Source: Rhizobium sp. RU33A (GTDB lineage: Bacteria; Pseudomonadota; Alphaproteobacteria; Rhizobiales; Rhizobiaceae). Taken from it: DNA of 64,000 nt. The stretch spans positions 620,001 through 684,000 of the forward strand of contig NZ_FTMQ01000001.1 of the NCBI RefSeq assembly GCF_900156055.1, in the 5' to 3' direction. Within the stretch, counting starts at the first letter, position 1; each line of letters starts with the position of its first letter. Below, in pieces: positions 55,689 through 64,000 of the stretch. The position numbers were made by a program, and so were the translations under genes. A model generated the notes under the pieces. The model ran no database searches, had not been told where the DNA came from, and saw only the letters and a list, made by a program, of their open reading frames with translations.

Positions 55689-56930
55689 ATGAATCCGGCG
55701 TTGCAGGCTCTGATCACGATCATCATCGGTGTCGGTGGGTGTATCGGTTATTTCTATCTGTCGAACGTGCTTGTCGACAGGGTGCTGTTCCCCGCCAAGG
55801 GCGAACATGCAGGGCGCAATATCAACCGCGCCAATATGATCCGTCCTTGGCTCTTTCTGTTTCCGGCGATCGTGGCGCTTGGCCTCTATCTGGTCTACCC
55901 GGTTATTGCCTCGCTCTGGTTGTCGGTAAGCAGCCGTAACGATGGCGGCGCCTTCGTCGGTCTGGCCAATTATGAGCGCATGCTCGGAGAACCGAAGTTC
56001 TGGGAAGCGATCAGCAACAATCTCCTGTGGCTGACTGTCGTGCCGGCCGCCTCCACGGCCTTTGGCCTGCTGGCGGCTCAGCTGACCGACCGGATCTCCT
56101 GGGGCAATATCGCGAAATCGCTGATTTTCATGCCCATGGCGATTTCCTTCGTCGGCGCATCCGTCATCTTCAAGCTGGTCTATGATACGCGACCGGCAGG
56201 CGAAGAGCAGATTGGTATCCTGAATGCCCTGTGGCTGTCCTTCGATGGCGGATGGGGGACTGTCCTGGTGCTTCGCGTTCTTCCCGCACTTCTACTTCTC
56301 GCCTTCATCGCTTTCGTCATTTACGGCATTTATCAACTGTTGCGCCCGCTCTCCGGTGGTATCGGCCACCATGGCGGCACCTCCAAATTCGGCGTGGTCG
56401 TGCGGGTCGCACTCACGCTTGCTGGCGTCTGGCTCTGCTATCGCGGGCTGATCTCCACCTACTCCGTTCTGACCTTTGATTATCCCTATGGTGAGCCGCA
56501 GACCTGGTTGACGATCTCCTTCTGGAACAACTTCTTCCTGATGGTGGTGCTGATCTGGATCCAGACCGGTTTCGCCATGGTCATCCTGTCGGCGGCGCTG
56601 CGCGGTATCCCGGAAGAGACAATCGAGGCTGCCGTCATCGACGGGGCCAACGACTTCGAGATCTTCTTCAAGATCAAGATCCCGCAGATCATGGGAACCG
56701 TGGTCGTCGTCTGGACTACGATCACGCTCGTCGTCCTCAAGGTCTTCGACATCGTCTTCGCGATGACCAACGGCCAATGGGAAACGCAAGTGCTTGCCAA
56801 CTACATGTTCGACAAGCTCTTCCGGGCCAATGACTGGGGCATCGGTTCGGCAAGCGCCATGGTGATCATGTTGCTGGTCCTGCCGATCCTGGTCTGGAAC
56901 GTCTACAACGCTCGAAAAGAAATGCGCTGA
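55689..56930 (+). CDS. aglF: AglF, alpha-glucoside ABC permease
   Basis: 413 aa MalF-like permease with about eight membrane helices, including an unusual N-terminal helix (ALITIIIGVGGCIGYFYLSNVLVDRVLF). The EAA loop reads ETIEAAVIDGANDFEIFFKIKIPQIMG, contacting AglK. Pairs with AglG. Confidence 0.92.
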   Translation: MNPALQALITIIIGVGGCIGYFYLSNVLVDRVLFPAKGEHAGRNINRANMIRPWLFLFPAIVALGLYLVYPVIASLWLSVSSRNDGGAFVGLANYERMLGEPKFWEAISNNLLWLTVVPAASTAFGLLAAQLTDRISWGNIAKSLIFMPMAISFVGASVIFKLVYDTRPAGEEQIGILNALWLSFDGGWGTVLVLRVLPALLLLAFIAFVIYGIYQLLRPLSGGIGHHGGTSKFGVVVRVALTLAGVWLCYRGLISTYSVLTFDYPYGEPQTWLTISFWNNFFLMVVLIWIQTGFAMVILSAALRGIPEETIEAAVIDGANDFEIFFKIKIPQIMGTVVVVWTTITLVVLKVFDIVFAMTNGQWETQVLANYMFDKLFRANDWGIGSASAMVIMLLVLPILVWNVYNARKEMR

Positions 56931-56944
56931 GGGGAGGCGGGGTC

Positions 56945-58108
56945 ATGGCAAAGATTGCAGGCAAGAAATCCGGTCTCGTCTGGGCCGTTCATCTCTCGGT
57001 GGCGCTTCTGGTGGTGCTCTGGTTGCTCCCCACCGCGGGCCTCTTCATTTCCTCCTTCCGGACCGCCGACCAGATCGCCACCAGCGGCTGGTGGAGTTCG
57101 CTGTTTTCGCAGGAGCAGAACCTTGTCCTGCGAACCGCCGCGCCCTCCACACAGCGTCAGGAAGGCAATCTCTGGGTCATCGAAGGCAATGTGCTGAGCG
57201 AAGGCGGAGCCACCGCCGAGGCGGAAATTTCGGCCTGGGGCACGTCCTCGCGCGCCATCAGCGAATACGAACCCGGTGCGACCGCTACCCTCGGCGATAG
57301 CGGCCGCGTGACGGTGCAGGCGAATGGTGACTACCGACTGGAAAGTGATGTCGAACTGACCGGCAGCCGTGGCGATCGTATCTTCGTGACGGCCGAATTG
57401 CCGCCGGAATTCACGCTCGGCAACTATGAGACCGTTCTATTCTCGGCCTCCACCACGGATTCCATGGCCAAGGCCTTCTTCAACACGCTGACCGTGACCA
57501 TTCCGGCGACCGTCATTCCGATCGTCATCGCAGCCTTCGCGGCTTATGCACTGGCATGGATGGAGTTTCCGGGGCGGGCGCTGCTGATCGCGGCCGTCGT
57601 CGCGCTGCTCGTCGTGCCGCTGCAACTCGCGCTCATCCCGCTCTTGCGCCTGCATCTCTCCATCGGCATCGGCAAGGGTTATCTCGGCGTCTGGCTCGCC
57701 CATACAGGTTTCGGGCTGCCGCTCGCCATCTACTTGCTGCGCAATTACATGGTCGGGCTCCCGCGCGATATCATCGAATGTGCCAAGGTGGACGGTGCCA
57801 CCGACTTCCAGATCTTCACGCGCATCATCCTGCCGCTCTCTTTCCCGGCGCTGGCCTCCTTCGCCATCTTCCAGTTCCTCTGGACCTGGAACGACCTGCT
57901 GGTTGCCAAGGTCTTCCTGATCGATGCGACTGGTGAGACGACGGTCATGACCAACCAGATCGTCGAGCTTCTGGGCACGCGTGGCGGCAACTGGGAAATT
58001 CTGGCAACGGCGGCCTTCGTGTCGATTGCCGTACCGCTCCTCGTCTTCTTCTTCATGCAACGCTACCTGGTGCGTGGCCTCCTTGCCGGTTCGGTCAAGG
58101 GTGGCTGA
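56945..58108 (+). CDS. aglG: AglG, alpha-glucoside ABC permease with large periplasmic insert
   Basis: 387 aa MalG-like permease. TM1 near residues 15-35, then an extended periplasmic region of about 130 residues (Thr/Gly-rich, beta-like; GGATAEAEISAWGTSS, GDYRLESDVELTGSRGDR) before the core helices. EAA loop DIIECAKVDGATDFQIFTRIILP. Typical MalG-type permeases have about 280-300 aa, so the insert adds ~90 residues. Confidence 0.92.
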   Translation: MAKIAGKKSGLVWAVHLSVALLVVLWLLPTAGLFISSFRTADQIATSGWWSSLFSQEQNLVLRTAAPSTQRQEGNLWVIEGNVLSEGGATAEAEISAWGTSSRAISEYEPGATATLGDSGRVTVQANGDYRLESDVELTGSRGDRIFVTAELPPEFTLGNYETVLFSASTTDSMAKAFFNTLTVTIPATVIPIVIAAFAAYALAWMEFPGRALLIAAVVALLVVPLQLALIPLLRLHLSIGIGKGYLGVWLAHTGFGLPLAIYLLRNYMVGLPRDIIECAKVDGATDFQIFTRIILPLSFPALASFAIFQFLWTWNDLLVAKVFLIDATGETTVMTNQIVELLGTRGGNWEILATAAFVSIAVPLLVFFFMQRYLVRGLLAGSVKGG

Positions 58109-58145
58109 CGCCGGGACGAAAGACCAAGCCAACAGGAATGTCTAA

Positions 58146-59801
58146 ATGAGTGCAGTTTCAAATCCCGTCATGACGCCCGACAAGGATTGGTGGCGCGGCG
58201 CGGTGATCTATCAGATCTACCCGCGTTCCTACCAGGATTCCAACGGCGACGGCATCGGCGACCTCAAGGGCATCACGGCCCGCCTGTCGCACATCGCCGA
58301 ACTCGGCGCGGACGCGATCTGGATCTCGCCCTTCTTCACCTCGCCGATGAAGGATTTCGGCTACGACGTGTCGAACTATGTCGACGTCGATCCGATGTTC
58401 GGTTCGCTGACGGATTTTGATGGCCTGATCGCCGAAGCCCATCGCCTCGGCATCCGCGTCATGATCGATCTTGTCATGTCCCACTCTTCCGACCAGCATG
58501 CCTGGTTCGTCGAGAGCCGGTCGAGCCGCGTCAATCCGAAAGCCGATTGGTATGTCTGGTCCGATCCGAAGCCGGACGGTTCGCCGCCGAACAACTGGCT
58601 GTCGATCTTCGGTGGATCCGCCTGGCAGTGGGACCCGACCCGCATGCAGTACTACCTGCACAACTTCCTGACCTCGCAGCCGGACATGAACCTGCACAAT
58701 CCGGAAGTGCAGGACGCCCTGCTTGCTGCCACGCGCTTCTGGCTGGATCGCGGCGTCGATGGCTTCCGCCTCGACACGATCAACTTCTACTTCCACGACA
58801 AGGAACTCAGGGACAATCCGGCACTCGCCCCGGAACGCCGCAATGCCTCGACGGCGCCGGCGGTCAATCCCTACAATTTCCAGGAACACATCTACGACAA
58901 GAACCGCCCGGAAAACATCGCCTTCCTCAAGCGCTTCCGCGCGCTGCTCGACGAGTATCCGGCGATTGCCGCCGTCGGCGAAGTGGGCGACAGCCAGCGC
59001 GGTCTCGAGATCGTCGGCGAGTACACATCCGGCAACGACAAGATGCAGATGTGCTACGCCTTTGAATTCCTGGCGCCGGAGCCTCTGACGCCCGAAGTCG
59101 TGCGCAATACCCAGAACGCTTTTGCGGCCGCCGCACCCGAAGGCTGGGCCTGCTGGGCCTTCTCGAACCACGACGTGGTACGCCACGTTAGCCGCTGGGG
59201 TGCAAATGTCCTCGACCGCGAGGCCTATGCCAAAATGCTGTCTGCCCTGTTGCTCACACAGCGCGGTTCGGTCTGCATCTATCAGGGCGAGGAACTGGGC
59301 CTGACCGAAGCCGATATCGCCTTCGAAGACTTGCAGGATCCCTACGGCATCCAGTTCTGGCCGGAATTCAAGGGCCGTGACGGCTGCCGCACGCCTATGG
59401 TCTGGGATGATCATGCCGTACAGGCCGGTTTTTCGACGGCGCAGAAGACCTGGCTGCCCATCCCGGTTGAACATACTCTGCGCGCGGTCAACACGCAGTT
59501 TGGCAAGCCGGACTCCATACTCGAGCACTATCGCCGCTTCCTGGCCTTCCGTCGCCAGTATCCTGCTTTCGCCAAGGGCGACATCACGTTCCACGAGGCT
59601 GGCGAAGACCTGCTGATCTATACCCGCGCCCTCGGCAACGAGACGCTTCTTTGCGCCTTCAACATGAATGCGGATGAAGCCACGATCGCTTTGCCGACCG
59701 GTGAATGGATCGAGCTCGAAGGCCATGGATTCACCGGTGCAGTCAACGATAACAAGGTAGAATTGCCGGCTTGGGGCGCCTATTTCGCGCGTCACGCCTG
59801 A
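58146..59801 (+). CDS. aglA: AglA, cytoplasmic alpha-glucosidase (GH13)
   Basis: 551 aa. GH13 regions: VMIDLVMSHSSDQH, GFRLDTINFYFHD (nucleophile Asp near residue 210), AVGEVGDS (acid/base Glu) and FSNHDVVRH. N-terminal WWRGAVIYQIYPRSYQDSNGDGIGDLKGI. Hydrolyses imported alpha-glucosides. No signal peptide, so it acts inside the cell after transport. Confidence 0.94.
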   Translation: MSAVSNPVMTPDKDWWRGAVIYQIYPRSYQDSNGDGIGDLKGITARLSHIAELGADAIWISPFFTSPMKDFGYDVSNYVDVDPMFGSLTDFDGLIAEAHRLGIRVMIDLVMSHSSDQHAWFVESRSSRVNPKADWYVWSDPKPDGSPPNNWLSIFGGSAWQWDPTRMQYYLHNFLTSQPDMNLHNPEVQDALLAATRFWLDRGVDGFRLDTINFYFHDKELRDNPALAPERRNASTAPAVNPYNFQEHIYDKNRPENIAFLKRFRALLDEYPAIAAVGEVGDSQRGLEIVGEYTSGNDKMQMCYAFEFLAPEPLTPEVVRNTQNAFAAAAPEGWACWAFSNHDVVRHVSRWGANVLDREAYAKMLSALLLTQRGSVCIYQGEELGLTEADIAFEDLQDPYGIQFWPEFKGRDGCRTPMVWDDHAVQAGFSTAQKTWLPIPVEHTLRAVNTQFGKPDSILEHYRRFLAFRRQYPAFAKGDITFHEAGEDLLIYTRALGNETLLCAFNMNADEATIALPTGEWIELEGHGFTGAVNDNKVELPAWGAYFARHA

Positions 59802-59815
59802 CAGGGGAGGAAAGC

Positions 59816-60904
59816 ATGACGGGTCTGGTTCTCAAGGACATCCGAAAGTCATACGGGCAGGTCAAGGTTCTGCACGGCATCGATCTGGAGATCAAGGAAG
59901 GCGAATTCATCGTCTTCGTCGGCCCGTCCGGCTGCGGCAAGTCAACGCTTCTGCGCATGATCGCAGGCCTTGAAGACATCACCAGCGGGGAGATGTTTAT
60001 CGACGGCCAGCGGGTCAACGACGTACCGCCATCGAAGCGTGGCATTGCCATGGTCTTCCAGTCCTATGCGCTTTACCCGCATATGACGGTCTACGACAAC
60101 ATGGCCTTCGGCATGCGGATCGCCGGCGAAAGCCGGGAAGAAATCGATCGGCGCGTGAAGTCGGCCGCCGGTATCCTGCAGTTGGACCCCTATCTCGATC
60201 GCCTGCCGAAGGCCCTGTCGGGTGGCCAGCGCCAGCGCGTTGCCATCGGTCGTGCCATCTGCCGCGATCCCAAGGTCTTCCTCTTCGACGAACCCTTGTC
60301 CAACCTCGATGCGGCGCTGCGCGTCGCGACCCGCATCGAGATCGCCAAGCTCAACGAGCAGATGGCGGACACCACGATGATCTACGTCACGCATGACCAG
60401 GTGGAGGCAATGACCCTGGCAGACCGGATCGTGGTGCTCTCGGCGGGCCATATCGAGCAGGTCGGCCCGCCGCTCGAACTCTATGAGCGCCCGCAGAACC
60501 TCTTCGTCGCCCGTTTCATCGGCTCTCCGGCCATGAACATCATGCCGGCGACAGTGATCGGCACAGGCGAGGCGACCCTGATCAAGTTGAGAGATGGCTC
60601 GGAAGTCACCGTCGATGTCGCGACCCCCGCATCGGAGCAGGGGAAATCTGCGAGCTTCGGGGTCCGCCCGGAAGATCTTGCGATCGCAACCGGCGCGGAA
60701 TTCCTGTTCGAAGGCAACATCGACATCGTCGAGGCACTTGGCGAAGTCACGCTTCTCTACGTCAAGGGGCCGGTCGAAGACGAGCCTGTTGTCGTCAAGC
60801 TGCCCGGCATTGTCGACGTGAAGAAGGGGCAGACGCTGCGCTTCTCCGCAGACAAGACCAAGCTGCACCTCTTCGACGCCGACGGTCAGACATACCGCCG
60901 CTGA
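59816..60904 (+). CDS. aglK: AglK, alpha-glucoside ABC ATPase
   Basis: 362 aa MalK-like ATPase. Walker A GPSGCGKST, signature LSGGQRQRVAIGRAI, Walker B VFLFDEPLSNLD and a C-terminal TOBE regulatory domain. Start at 59816 behind GGGGAGG, which excludes the longer upstream frame. Last gene of the operon, followed by a terminator. Confidence 0.95.
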   Translation: MTGLVLKDIRKSYGQVKVLHGIDLEIKEGEFIVFVGPSGCGKSTLLRMIAGLEDITSGEMFIDGQRVNDVPPSKRGIAMVFQSYALYPHMTVYDNMAFGMRIAGESREEIDRRVKSAAGILQLDPYLDRLPKALSGGQRQRVAIGRAICRDPKVFLFDEPLSNLDAALRVATRIEIAKLNEQMADTTMIYVTHDQVEAMTLADRIVVLSAGHIEQVGPPLELYERPQNLFVARFIGSPAMNIMPATVIGTGEATLIKLRDGSEVTVDVATPASEQGKSASFGVRPEDLAIATGAEFLFEGNIDIVEALGEVTLLYVKGPVEDEPVVVKLPGIVDVKKGQTLRFSADKTKLHLFDADGQTYRR

Positions 60905-60926
60905 TCACAACTCGACCAATCAGCTT

Positions 60927-60963
60927 AAAGCCCTGTTATCCTTACCGATAACAGGGCTTTTTC
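60927..60963 (+). terminator. Terminator after aglK
   Basis: AAAGCCCTGTTATC, 6-nt loop, GATAACAGGGCTTT, then TT. A 14-bp perfect stem with T-run, ending the agl operon. Confidence 0.93.
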
Positions 60964-61109
60964 GTGGTCAGGAATGGCCCTTGAGGCAACACCGACTGTT
61001 AAGTTGTCGCTGCTAGCTTTTTGCCCATAACAACTGACAAAAGACGAGGGCAGAAACGATGAGAGCGGCAAGTGGCGGATCTCATTTCCTGAAGAAGGAG
61101 GAATCCTTC

Positions 61110-61466
61110 ATGTACGACCGGGAGAACCGGTATCGCATGGAGGACACGATGAATGCCGGGCGCCTCGAATACACCGAAAACGGCATGACCCACATGGCGG
61201 CGCGGCGTTGCGACGTCCTGCGTATCTCGTTGAGCGGGGCCGTGATCGGACTGATCACGCAGGTCAATCTTCCCAAACAGTTCTACCTCGATATTCCGGA
61301 TGCGCGCATCAACAAGGTGGGTGCAGTGCTGATGAAGAGCTTTGCCAACAACACGGCCGAAATCCGTTTTCTGCGCCTTCTGACGCAGAAGGAGCTGGAT
61401 CGCATCTTCGTCTTCTCCACCCATCCGGCGCACAAGGACCGCGTTCTCGACGTCCGCAGCTGGTAA
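61110..61466 (+). CDS. Small conserved protein, possibly PilZ-like
   Basis: 118 aa from ATG 61110, which has a near-perfect AAGGAGG 8 nt upstream; ATG 61059 in frame is an alternative. Arg-rich N-terminus (YDRENRYRMEDTMNAGR) and a strand-turn-strand CDVLRISLSGAVIGL that recalls the (D/N)xSxxG box of PilZ domains, which bind cyclic-di-GMP. The match is partial, so cyclic-di-GMP binding is a guess. Monocistronic between two terminators. Confidence 0.55.
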   Translation: MYDRENRYRMEDTMNAGRLEYTENGMTHMAARRCDVLRISLSGAVIGLITQVNLPKQFYLDIPDARINKVGAVLMKSFANNTAEIRFLRLLTQKELDRIFVFSTHPAHKDRVLDVRSW

Positions 61467-61487
61467 TCAGAGCGTCAGCGAAATCCA

Positions 61488-61523
61488 TGAAGGCCGGTGC
61501 CGCAAACGCTGCACCGGCCTTCA
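61488..61523 (+). terminator. Terminator after the PilZ-like gene
   Basis: TGAAGGCCGGTGC, 10-nt loop, GCACCGGCCTTCA: 13-bp perfect stem, 21 nt past the stop. The T-run is weak (ATTTCTG). Confidence 0.75.
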
Positions 61524-61588
61524 GCATTTCTGACTGGACATCGCCGGGCTGACCTTTGATCTTCGCCGGATCAAAGGGAGAAACAGAC

Positions 61589-62293
61589 ATGTCCAGTCAG
61601 AAGGTTGCCATTGTCACGGCAGGGGGAAGCGGTATGGGGGCGGCTGCCGCAAGGCGTCTTGCCTCCGACGGTTTCAAGGTCGCCATCCTCTCGTCTTCCG
61701 GCAAGGGGGAGGCACTCGCTGCCGAACTCGAAGGCTTCGGGGTCACAGGATCGAACCAGTCTCCGGAAGACCTCGCACGACTCGTAGACGGCACGATGGA
61801 GCGTTATGGCCGCATTGATGTCCTCGTGAACAGTGCAGGCCATGGCCCACGCGCCCAGATCCTCGAGATCACCGACGAGCAATGGGCCAAGGGTATGGAT
61901 GTCTATTTGCTCAACGTCATCCGCCCGACGCGTCTCGTCACGCCGATCATGCAGCGCCAGAAGGCCGGCGTGATCATCAACATCTCCACTGCCTGGGCCT
62001 TCGAGCCGTCGTCGATGTTCCCGACCTCGGCCGTCTTTCGCGCAGGCCTTGCGTCCTTTACCAAGCTCTTCGCCGATACCTATGCGGGTGAAAACATAAG
62101 GATGAACAATGTCCTTCCCGGCTGGATCGACAGCCTGCCCGCGACCGAGGAGCGGCGTGATGGTGTGCCGATGAAACGCTACGGTACGAGCGAGGAAATC
62201 GCGGCCACGATCGCCTTCCTCGCCTCCGATGGTGCGGCTTACATCACGGGCCAGAACCTCAAGGTCGATGGCGGGTTGACTCGTCACGTTTGA
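61589..62293 (+). CDS. SDR-family protein lacking the catalytic YxxxK
   Basis: 234 aa. Cofactor motif TAGGSGMG near the N-terminus, NSAG (usual NNAG), and NIST with Ser133 in the catalytic-Ser place. The Tyr-x-x-x-Lys catalytic pair appears as Ser147-x-x-x-Arg151 (TSAVFRAGL). C-terminal DGVPMKRYGTSEEIAATIAFLASDGAAYITGQNLKVDGGL is standard. ATG 61589 follows AAAGGGAG. The reaction cannot be named; it may be a pseudoenzyme or use another mechanism. Confidence 0.85.
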   Translation: MSSQKVAIVTAGGSGMGAAAARRLASDGFKVAILSSSGKGEALAAELEGFGVTGSNQSPEDLARLVDGTMERYGRIDVLVNSAGHGPRAQILEITDEQWAKGMDVYLLNVIRPTRLVTPIMQRQKAGVIINISTAWAFEPSSMFPTSAVFRAGLASFTKLFADTYAGENIRMNNVLPGWIDSLPATEERRDGVPMKRYGTSEEIAATIAFLASDGAAYITGQNLKVDGGLTRHV

Positions 62294-62384
62294 AACTATC
62301 TCGACGCCGCGCCCGGAAATGTCACAAAGGACCTCCGGGCGTAAACCTCTTGGTTACCAAACTTCTTCATTCTTTAGGACAGCC

Positions 62385-62411
62385 GACAGGACGACCACCG
62401 TGCATCCTGTC
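62385..62411. other. Short inverted repeat in the gap before the Tlde1-like gene
   Basis: GACAGGA, 13 nt, TCCTGTC. A 7-bp inverted repeat in the 185-bp gap. Possible operator or weak hairpin; low weight. Confidence 0.3.
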
Positions 62412-62478
62412 CCAGTAAAGCCGGTTTCCGCTGCTAGGCGACCGGTTCTCCGAGTTTTGGTAAGCGAGTTCAGGTATC

Positions 62479-63810
62479 ATGGCGTCCTTGACCCCTCAGG
62501 TCATCGGTGGCGATCGCGCCGCCGTTCAAAAGACAAAGTCGCGCAGAAACAAGCGCGGCTCCAGCCTGCCGACGGTCTTGGGCATTTCACTGGCCTGCCT
62601 CTTCTGGGGCACCGCGAGCCTTGCCGTTATCAAGGGGCTTTCATCCTCGACGATCCAGGCACCGACCATGGCTGGCTACAGCCTGCCGAAGCCGGATCTC
62701 GCCCTGTCGAAGCCGCTTCCGCCCCGAGCCATACCGACGCCATCGGCGGATTTTGCGGCCCTTGACGAGATGCGCAACCGCTTTGCAGAGGCGATCGCCG
62801 CTACCGACCATCTGGGCCTGCTGATGCTGCCTGCGGCCATGCAGCTTGCAGAGGTCGACAAGTCCGACCGCCTGCTCCTCGCCCGCGTGGAAAGCGTTGT
62901 CGGCGCACAGGAGATTGCGGTGTTGCGCGAAGCGCTGGCTCAAGCGGAAGCTGGGCGGCAGCAGGCGGCCCTTGCCACGGCTGCCCATGAACGCCGCAGC
63001 GACAGGGACGACGTTGATCCCGTCGTCACCGCCTCCATCGCAAGGAACACCGCCGAGACAGCACCTGTTGCCCTCGGTTACGCGGCAACGCCAAGCGCAT
63101 CCGACACGATGGCTGCGGCCGATCCGCGCGCAGAGCCCTTCGAAGAGCTCCTTTCAGCACCGCAGACCGAAGATCACGGTGCGCTGCCGGATGATGGCCC
63201 TGTTCCGGGTTCCAAGCCGCAAGCCAAACCGCGCGTCGAACGCGTGCCCGCTCCAGAAGCGCCTCTTGCCGCCACCACGCCGGAGAAGCCGAAGAAGAAG
63301 ACGCTGTTCGGCATGCTGGCCTACGCCAAGCCGGACAATCCTGTCACCACCGATGACGGGGCAGGGGGAATCTTCAACCGCAAGAACAGCATGCCTGGTC
63401 CAGGTAGCCGCATCGCCGTCTATGTGATCGAGGATTCCGTCGTGCACATGCCCAATGGCGAGAAGCTGCGCGCCCACTCCGGTCGTGGCCACATGCGCGA
63501 CAATCCCAAATACGTGCATGTGAAGAACATGGGGCCGACGCCACCCAACGTTTACAAGCTGCGCATGCGCGAAGCCCGTTTCCATGGCATCGAGGCCATT
63601 CGCATGAATCCTGTCGGCGATGCCAAGATGTATAACCGCGACGGCTTTCTGACCCACACTTACCTGTTGCGCCGTCGTGGCGACAGCTCAGGCTGTGTCG
63701 TCTTCGAAGACTACAACAAGTTCCTCAATGCCTATAAGCGGGGAAATGTCCATACCTTGATCGTCGTGCCCAGCATGCGGGAACTACCGAAATACATGGC
63801 GATGCTCTGA
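62479..63810 (+). CDS. Membrane-anchored Tlde1/DUF2778-type L,D-transpeptidase-like protein
   Basis: 443 aa. Basic N-terminus and one membrane helix near residues 33-52 (VLGISLACLFWGTASLAVIKG), a long Ala/Pro-rich linker (about residues 60-290), then a C-terminal domain: LRAHSGRGHMRDNPKYVHVKNMGPTPPNVYKL, GDAKMYNRDGFLTHTYLL and GDSSGCVVFEDYNKFL. The last fits the S-x-G-C motif of Tlde1/DUF2778 peptidoglycan-acting enzymes. Likely acts on periplasmic peptidoglycan. Followed by a strong terminator. Confidence 0.82.
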   Translation: MASLTPQVIGGDRAAVQKTKSRRNKRGSSLPTVLGISLACLFWGTASLAVIKGLSSSTIQAPTMAGYSLPKPDLALSKPLPPRAIPTPSADFAALDEMRNRFAEAIAATDHLGLLMLPAAMQLAEVDKSDRLLLARVESVVGAQEIAVLREALAQAEAGRQQAALATAAHERRSDRDDVDPVVTASIARNTAETAPVALGYAATPSASDTMAAADPRAEPFEELLSAPQTEDHGALPDDGPVPGSKPQAKPRVERVPAPEAPLAATTPEKPKKKTLFGMLAYAKPDNPVTTDDGAGGIFNRKNSMPGPGSRIAVYVIEDSVVHMPNGEKLRAHSGRGHMRDNPKYVHVKNMGPTPPNVYKLRMREARFHGIEAIRMNPVGDAKMYNRDGFLTHTYLLRRRGDSSGCVVFEDYNKFLNAYKRGNVHTLIVVPSMRELPKYMAML

Positions 63811-63811
63811 T

Positions 63812-63848
63812 GAAAAGGCCTCCGCGATGATCTCGCGGAGGCCTTTTC
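63812..63848. terminator. Bidirectional terminator
   Basis: GAAAAGGCCTCCGCGA, 5-nt loop, TCGCGGAGGCCTTTTC: 16-bp perfect stem with A/T ends, serving both the gene on the plus strand and the convergent minus-strand gene. Confidence 0.93.
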
Positions 63849-63897
63849 GCTTTGCTTGGCCGGAGCCTGTCGATCCAGGCTCCATGTAAGTCTTGGC

Positions 63898-64000
63898 TTA
63901 CATCGCCGGGATAACCGTGATCGACTTGATCGCCGCAGGCGCGCCCGTGATGTCGCCGGCCTTCGTTGCTGCACCGGTTTCCAGGTTGACTGTGTAGAGC
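63898..64000 (-). CDS. C-terminal end of a DUF4394-type protein, cut by window edge
   Basis: The minus strand reads LYTVNLETGAATKAGDITGAP and ends at TAA 63900-63898. The YxVNLxTGAATxxG repeat is typical of DUF4394 proteins, exported beta-propeller-like repeats. Only about 34 codons are in view, so the call rests on this repeat. Confidence 0.65.
   Translation of the reverse strand, partial: LYTVNLETGAATKAGDITGAPAAIKSITVIPAM

Noticed and set aside
58158..59795. 545-codon minus-strand frame
   Set aside because: Shadow of aglA; composition is Arg/Asp/Val-biased with no domain signature.
1..64000. tRNA or rRNA genes
   Set aside because: No cloverleaf arms, CCA end or rRNA stretches noticed on either strand.

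Overview
The window is a 64 kb stretch of moderately high-GC alphaproteobacterial chromosome. It almost certainly comes from the Rhizobiaceae (Sinorhizobium/Ensifer, Rhizobium, Ciceribacter or a close relative). The evidence is gene content and order: an icpA-cheS-cheY1-cheA-cheW-cheR-cheB-cheY2-cheD-cheT chemotaxis operon runs into fliF, then visN-visR, the motA-fliM-fliN-fliG-flhB block on the opposite strand, flgF-fliI-flgB-flgC-fliE-flgG-flgA-flgI-motE-flgH-fliL-fliP, four tandem flagellins, motB-motC-motD(fliK), rem, flgE-flgK-flgL-flaF-flbT-flgD-fliQ and flhA-fliR. This is the rhizobial flagellar regulon layout, with VisNR as master regulator and Rem as second-tier regulator.

Layout. 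(1) 1-2264, minus strand: a bacterial NHEJ pair, Ku and the start of LigD (cut by the window edge). (2) 2665-13009, plus: the chemotaxis operon, headed by a soluble globin-fold transducer and ending with the MS-ring gene fliF and a clear terminator. (3) 13278-14787: visN and visR. (4) 14795-20076, minus: motA, the switch genes fliM/fliN/fliG, flhB and an unknown gene. (5) 20302-29177, plus: rod, P/L-ring, ATPase and export genes. (6) 29427-34114: four flagellin paralogues, each a separate unit with its own terminator and a shared structured leader. (7) 34376-39592: a probable unannotated FliH, motB, motC, fliK(motD) and a lytic transglycosylase. (8) rem, then hook, junction, filament-assembly and export genes to 48995. 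(9) 49006-50944: four small genes that look like FliJ, the FlgJ rod-binding domain, an unknown helical protein and a FliL-like membrane protein. (10) 51063-52910: a WecG-type glycosyltransferase and folD. (11) 52935-60904: the alpha-glucoside system aglR / aglEFGAK with LacI-type operators. (12) 61110-64000: a small PilZ-like protein, an atypical SDR, a membrane-anchored Tlde1/DUF2778 protein and the end of a DUF4394 gene.

How it works together. IcpA and other receptors signal through CheA/CheW to two CheY proteins. CheS and CheT probably drain CheY1-P, and CheB/CheR/CheD handle adaptation. The motor is the rhizobial type, with MotA/MotB stators plus the periplasmic partners MotC and MotE. 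VisN/VisR activate rem, and Rem activates later genes. A direct-repeat element with roughly 11-bp pitch (core CGCAAG/CTTGCG) sits in front of at least seven flagellar transcription units, including rem, and is a good candidate for the Rem (or VisNR) box. Each flagellin mRNA leader can form a hairpin that buries the Shine-Dalgarno; flbT and flaF, the likely post-transcriptional controllers, lie in the same cluster.

Most genes are recognisable flagellar, chemotaxis or sugar-uptake genes. The new or under-described material is in the regulatory elements (flagellin leaders, the shared direct-repeat motif, a hairpin over the fliQ ribosome-binding site), in unnamed cluster members that seem to fill missing flagellar roles (FliH, FliJ, FlgJ plus muramidase, a second FliL), and in key-residue losses in the globin-fold transducer and the SDR. 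All alignments were made by eye; no database search was run.
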